9,441 nucleotides of DNA. Source: Planctomycetaceae bacterium. Its GTDB lineage: Bacteria; Planctomycetota; Planctomycetia; Pirellulales; Pirellulaceae. A model generated the notes under the pieces. That model did no database searches. It saw only the letters and a program-made list of their open reading frames with translations, and was not told the DNA's origin. Below, piece after piece: positions 6,633 through 9,441 of the stretch. Position 1 is the stretch's first letter; each line of letters starts with the position of its first letter. The translations under genes and the position numbers were made by a program. The stretch covers positions 2,287 through 11,727 of the forward strand of contig PADE01000138.1 in assembly GCA_002702965.1 (NCBI GenBank). The letters are read 5' to 3'.

Positions 6633-8114
6633 CTAGGGAACCACAAAGACTCCGCCCGAATAGATCCCACCTGCGGTGATGGCGCCGCGCAGGCTCAGTG
6701 GAAGCGGTGGCAATAACCAAGGAGAGGCATTTCCGGGACGTTCGTAGCCGAGCGCGTACTGACATTCGTGGGGTGGATGGATGCCCATCTTGTACGGCGC
6801 CATGGCCAAATTCAAAAAGAAGTGTGCTCCCGAGACGATCGGTTGCATCACCGGTCCGGAGGTGTGTCCATGCCGTTCCAACTGGGGTTCATCGAAATAG
6901 AGCGGTTTGTGGCCGACGGACGTGGCGCGCCACGTCATCGTTGCCGGTAACCACGATCGTTCAGGGGTCGTCGAGATGATTTGGCATTCCACGGGGATGC
7001 CCCACAACGCTCCGAAATAGGCGAGATCTTCCAAGGCCAGAGCTGTTTGCGGAATTCGCACTGTCGGCCCAGCGGCCGTTTGCACGATGAGATGACCTTG
7101 CGCGAAATCGGTGACTTTGCCGACCGCCAGTGTTTGGCCATCGCGTCCCCGCCAAGTTCGCGGGCTGACGTTTTGCAGTTGCAGTTCTTTTTCGGTCTCG
7201 TTGAGCATCGCCGCTAGATCGCTGCCTCGACCGAATAAGGGTGTGATATCGAGGCCGATGTTGGTGATCGGATTTTGGCCGTAGCGGCGATTAGTTTTTT
7301 CACAATCGATCCGGTACCTTTGGAGCAGGTCTCGGGGGAATGCCATCGGCTGCTGCGTGGGGGTGGGTGCCTGCGTCTGATGGCTTGCACGTTGGGGTAG
7401 CACAGCGGGTGCACGGCGCCGATTGCCGACCGCTGCTTCACGGTCACCGAAGGGATCGACATAGGGATCTTGCAGCTGGTTCGGTTGGGATGGCTTTGCC
7501 GGCGGCTTGTCAGACAAGTTGCTCTGCGCGCGGGGCGCATCCTGCCCCTCGATGGGCCAACTCGCCGCGGTCCGTACCGTGGCGCGATCTTGCCGCTGTT
7601 TCCAGGCAAAAGCCGGGCGTCTGCTCGAGGTGCTCGGTTTGTGGATTGTCGGTTTGGCGGTCTTGAGGCGCTCCGGTTGACGACCTTCCTTCCAGCGTAT
7701 GATCGAATGTCTCGGAGCGACGCCGCGCAGCGGGGGGTGGGCGGGAGTCGCGGGTTTTGGCACGGGGTGTGTGACCGCGGAGTCGGCAAAGTTCGCAGGG
7801 GCTAAGAGCGTCAAGCCGGAGGGCTTGCCGGGGTGCCCATCCGCTGCCGCGGTCGCTTGAATCGCAGATTGCTCACCCGCGTCGACCGGGGTCGTTTCAT
7901 CGTCGGCGACCGCTACCGTCGTCGTTTCATTGCCACAGCGAATGGGTCGCTGGTCCGCTCCTTCGGCGACGGTGGATCCCAGCGCCACCAAGAGGGCGAG
8001 GCGGATGAGCCGACCGAGTCGGCCTGGCTGATCTCCGCACCCGAAGTCAATTATCCCCCCCAAGTTTCGTTTCCGGACTGTAGTTTGGCGCTTCCTGCGT
8101 AATCGCGATGTCAT
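6633..8114 (-). CDS. Exported SHD1-like protein with conserved planctomycete-type C-terminal block, function unknown
   Basis: A 493-residue protein if ATG 8114 is used. That start overlaps the end of guaB by 68 bases; TTG 8063 (17-base overlap) is an alternative. An Arg-rich start leads to a hydrophobic core RLIRLALLVALGSTVAEG (about 35-52), taken as a signal peptide with an unusually long n-region. Residues about 55-255 are a disordered Pro/Ala/Arg/Gln-rich linker. Residues about 318-370 (PRTWRGRDGQTLAVGKVTDF, then VRIPQTALALEDLAYF) fit the small SH3-like SHD1 domain, which is frequent in planctomycetes. The last 100 residues hold HKPLYFDEPQLERHGH, SGAHFF, HPPHECQYALGYERPG and PLPLSLRGA, a block I recall from uncharacterised planctomycete proteins. 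I cannot assign a function; an envelope role is a guess. It is probably translated from the guaB transcript and ended by the hairpin at 6606-6572. Confidence 0.8.
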   Translation of the reverse strand: MTSRLRRKRQTTVRKRNLGGIIDFGCGDQPGRLGRLIRLALLVALGSTVAEGADQRPIRCGNETTTVAVADDETTPVDAGEQSAIQATAAADGHPGKPSGLTLLAPANFADSAVTHPVPKPATPAHPPLRGVAPRHSIIRWKEGRQPERLKTAKPTIHKPSTSSRRPAFAWKQRQDRATVRTAASWPIEGQDAPRAQSNLSDKPPAKPSQPNQLQDPYVDPFGDREAAVGNRRRAPAVLPQRASHQTQAPTPTQQPMAFPRDLLQRYRIDCEKTNRRYGQNPITNIGLDITPLFGRGSDLAAMLNETEKELQLQNVSPRTWRGRDGQTLAVGKVTDFAQGHLIVQTAAGPTVRIPQTALALEDLAYFGALWGIPVECQIISTTPERSWLPATMTWRATSVGHKPLYFDEPQLERHGHTSGPVMQPIVSGAHFFLNLAMAPYKMGIHPPHECQYALGYERPGNASPWLLPPLPLSLRGAITAGGIYSGGVFVVP

Positions 8115-9441
8115 GGGGGTGGCTCTCTCGAACACTCGCAGCTGAAATCTGAATGAACTCCGCGTCGGCGCGTAAGGCATCAATCGTCGCGGCACCGCAA
8201 TATCCCATTCCTGCCCGCAAGCCCCCAACCAACTGGTATAAAAAATCACTCAACGCCCCTCTGAAGGGCACCCGCCCCTCGACTCCCTCGGGAACGAGTT
8301 TGCCCGGCACGGCGGCGGCACTCTGCCTGTAGCGTTCTTGAGACCCTTGCACCATGGCGCCCAGAGAGCCCATTCCGCGGTAGACCTTGAAGGTTCGACC
8401 TTGGTAGAGAATGGTTCGCCCTGGACTTTCGTCCAATCCCGCAAACAGACCGCCGATCATTACGCAGTGCGCACCGGCGGCAATAGCTTTGGTAATATCT
8501 CCTGAAAAGCGGATTCCTCCATCCGCGATGATCGTTGTTTCACCACTCGACGTGACTTCTGAGGCGTGTTGAATGGCGGTGACTTGGGGGACGCCGACGC
8601 CCGAAATGACGCGTGTCGTACAAATCGACCCCGGCCCGATTCCAACTTTGACGGCATCCGCGCCGGCGTCGATTAAGTCTTTGCAGCCTTGGGCGGTAGC
8701 GACGTTGCCGGCGACGACGTCGATGTCCCATTGTTGTTTGATTTTCTTGACGGTCTCGATAACGTTGGACGAATGGCCGTGAGCGCTGTCCACGACCAGC
8801 AGGTCCACGTCGTTGTTAATCAGACTCTCCGCCCTCTCAAAATCGAAGACACCGACCGCGGCCCCCACCCGCAGTCGCCCCACGCTATCTTTGCTGGCAT
8901 GGGGAAAACGATTCATCATGTCGATGTCTTTGATCGTAATCAGGCCAGTCAGTCTGTATGAGTCGTCAACCAGTAGAAGTTTCTCCACCTTTTTAGCCGT
9001 TAAAATCCGCTCAGCTTGCTCAAGCGTTAAAGTCCCCGTCGCCGTAACCAGATTCTCTTTGGTCATAACCTCTGATATGGGAACGTCTTGGCGTTCGAGA
9101 AAGCGCAGGTCGCGGCGCGTCAGGATGCCGACCAGGCGACCTGCGGAGTCGATGATCGGAACGCCCGAGACGTTGTGCTGTTGCATCAACTCCTGGGCTT
9201 TGTCAACCGACTCTTCCGGCGGTAGCGTGACCGGATCGAAGATAATGCCATTTGCGCTGCGTTTGACCTTGTAGACTTCCTCGGTTTGACTGCCGATCGA
9301 CATGTTTTTGTGAATCACACCGAGACCACCCTCTTTGGCTAGAGCGATGGACATCGCGTGCTCGGTTACCGTGTCCATCGGTGAACTGAGCAAGGGAATG
9401 TTGAGTGAAATCCGTTTGGTCAATCGTGTCGAGACATCGAC
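8047..9441 (-). CDS. guaB: Inosine-5'-monophosphate dehydrogenase, 5' end outside the window
   Basis: IMPDH oxidises IMP to XMP with NAD+, the committed step of GTP synthesis in the cytoplasm. The frame is open to the window edge: upstream of the TTG at 9423 it still reads VDVSTR, matching the segment before TKRISLNIP in known IMPDHs. Compared with the family, the start is missing by roughly 25-30 residues. The visible 464 residues show the N-terminal barrel (SSPMDTVTE), two CBS domains (about 65-180), VDSAHGHS, and the catalytic loop GPGSICTTR with Cys274. These are followed by ADGGIRFSGD, the MGSLGAM phosphate-binding segment, the flap with ERYRQ, and GGLRAGMGYCGA. All key residues are present. 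The TGA stop is at 8049-8047. The next gene starts inside its 3' end, suggesting a joint transcript. Confidence 0.97.
   Translation of the reverse strand, partial: VDVSTRLTKRISLNIPLLSSPMDTVTEHAMSIALAKEGGLGVIHKNMSIGSQTEEVYKVKRSANGIIFDPVTLPPEESVDKAQELMQQHNVSGVPIIDSAGRLVGILTRRDLRFLERQDVPISEVMTKENLVTATGTLTLEQAERILTAKKVEKLLLVDDSYRLTGLITIKDIDMMNRFPHASKDSVGRLRVGAAVGVFDFERAESLINNDVDLLVVDSAHGHSSNVIETVKKIKQQWDIDVVAGNVATAQGCKDLIDAGADAVKVGIGPGSICTTRVISGVGVPQVTAIQHASEVTSSGETTIIADGGIRFSGDITKAIAAGAHCVMIGGLFAGLDESPGRTILYQGRTFKVYRGMGSLGAMVQGSQERYRQSAAAVPGKLVPEGVEGRVPFRGALSDFLYQLVGGLRAGMGYCGAATIDALRADAEFIQISAASVRESHPHDIAITQEAPNYSPETKLGGDN

Noticed and set aside
8115..8249. Extension of the SHD1-like gene to the frame's upstream start at 8249
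   Set aside because: It would overlap guaB by about 200 bases and place the signal peptide some 80 residues from the N-terminus; ATG 8114 is more plausible.

Overview
The window is high-GC DNA from a bacterium. Its gene content points to the Planctomycetes, probably the Pirellulales/Rhodopirellula side. The signs are a Tat-exported enolase-superfamily protein, a secreted sulfatase-modifying-factor-like protein, a secreted amidohydrolase, a GH105-type glycosidase fused to another enzyme fold, and a secreted SHD1-like protein with a conserved C-terminal block that I recall from planctomycetes. This placement is inference from gene content, not from a marker phylogeny. Start codons are often GTG or TTG, and Shine-Dalgarno sites are patchy.

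Layout. Bases 1-392 (minus) hold the first 130 codons of a mandelate racemase/muconate lactonizing enzyme family protein with a Tat-type leader. Bases 393-669 are a divergent intergenic region. Bases 670-1629 (plus) encode a MoxR-type AAA+ ATPase. It is followed by 1721-2695 (plus), a secreted FGE/SUMF1-fold protein that appears to lack the catalytic cysteines of true formylglycine-generating enzymes. This pair converges on a long minus-strand series. Read in the direction of transcription, that series is guaB (IMP dehydrogenase, 9441-8047, 5' end outside the window), an SHD1-like secreted protein (8114-6633) whose start overlaps the guaB end, a strong hairpin (6606-6572), about 450 bases without a gene, an M14-like plus GH105 fusion (6116-4308), a possible small membrane protein (4225-3980), and an amidohydrolase (3753-2725).

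Four points stand out. The amidohydrolase is preceded, in the same frame, by a signal-peptide-like leader broken by a single TAG, so it may be an amber-interrupted secreted enzyme. The M14-like half of the GH105 fusion has lost all three expected zinc ligands. The FGE-fold protein has lost both catalytic cysteines and sits directly behind a MoxR ATPase that lacks the usual DUF58 partner. The SHD1-like protein carries an Asp-Pro-Phe-x-Asp motif in its linker that resembles the NPFxD peptide bound by eukaryotic SHD1.

Functionally, the exported enzymes (enolase-superfamily enzyme, amidohydrolase, GH105) fit breakdown of acidic polysaccharides or their products, a common planctomycete lifestyle. 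Nothing in the window proves they share one pathway. I saw no tRNA, rRNA, CRISPR array, insertion sequence or phage gene.
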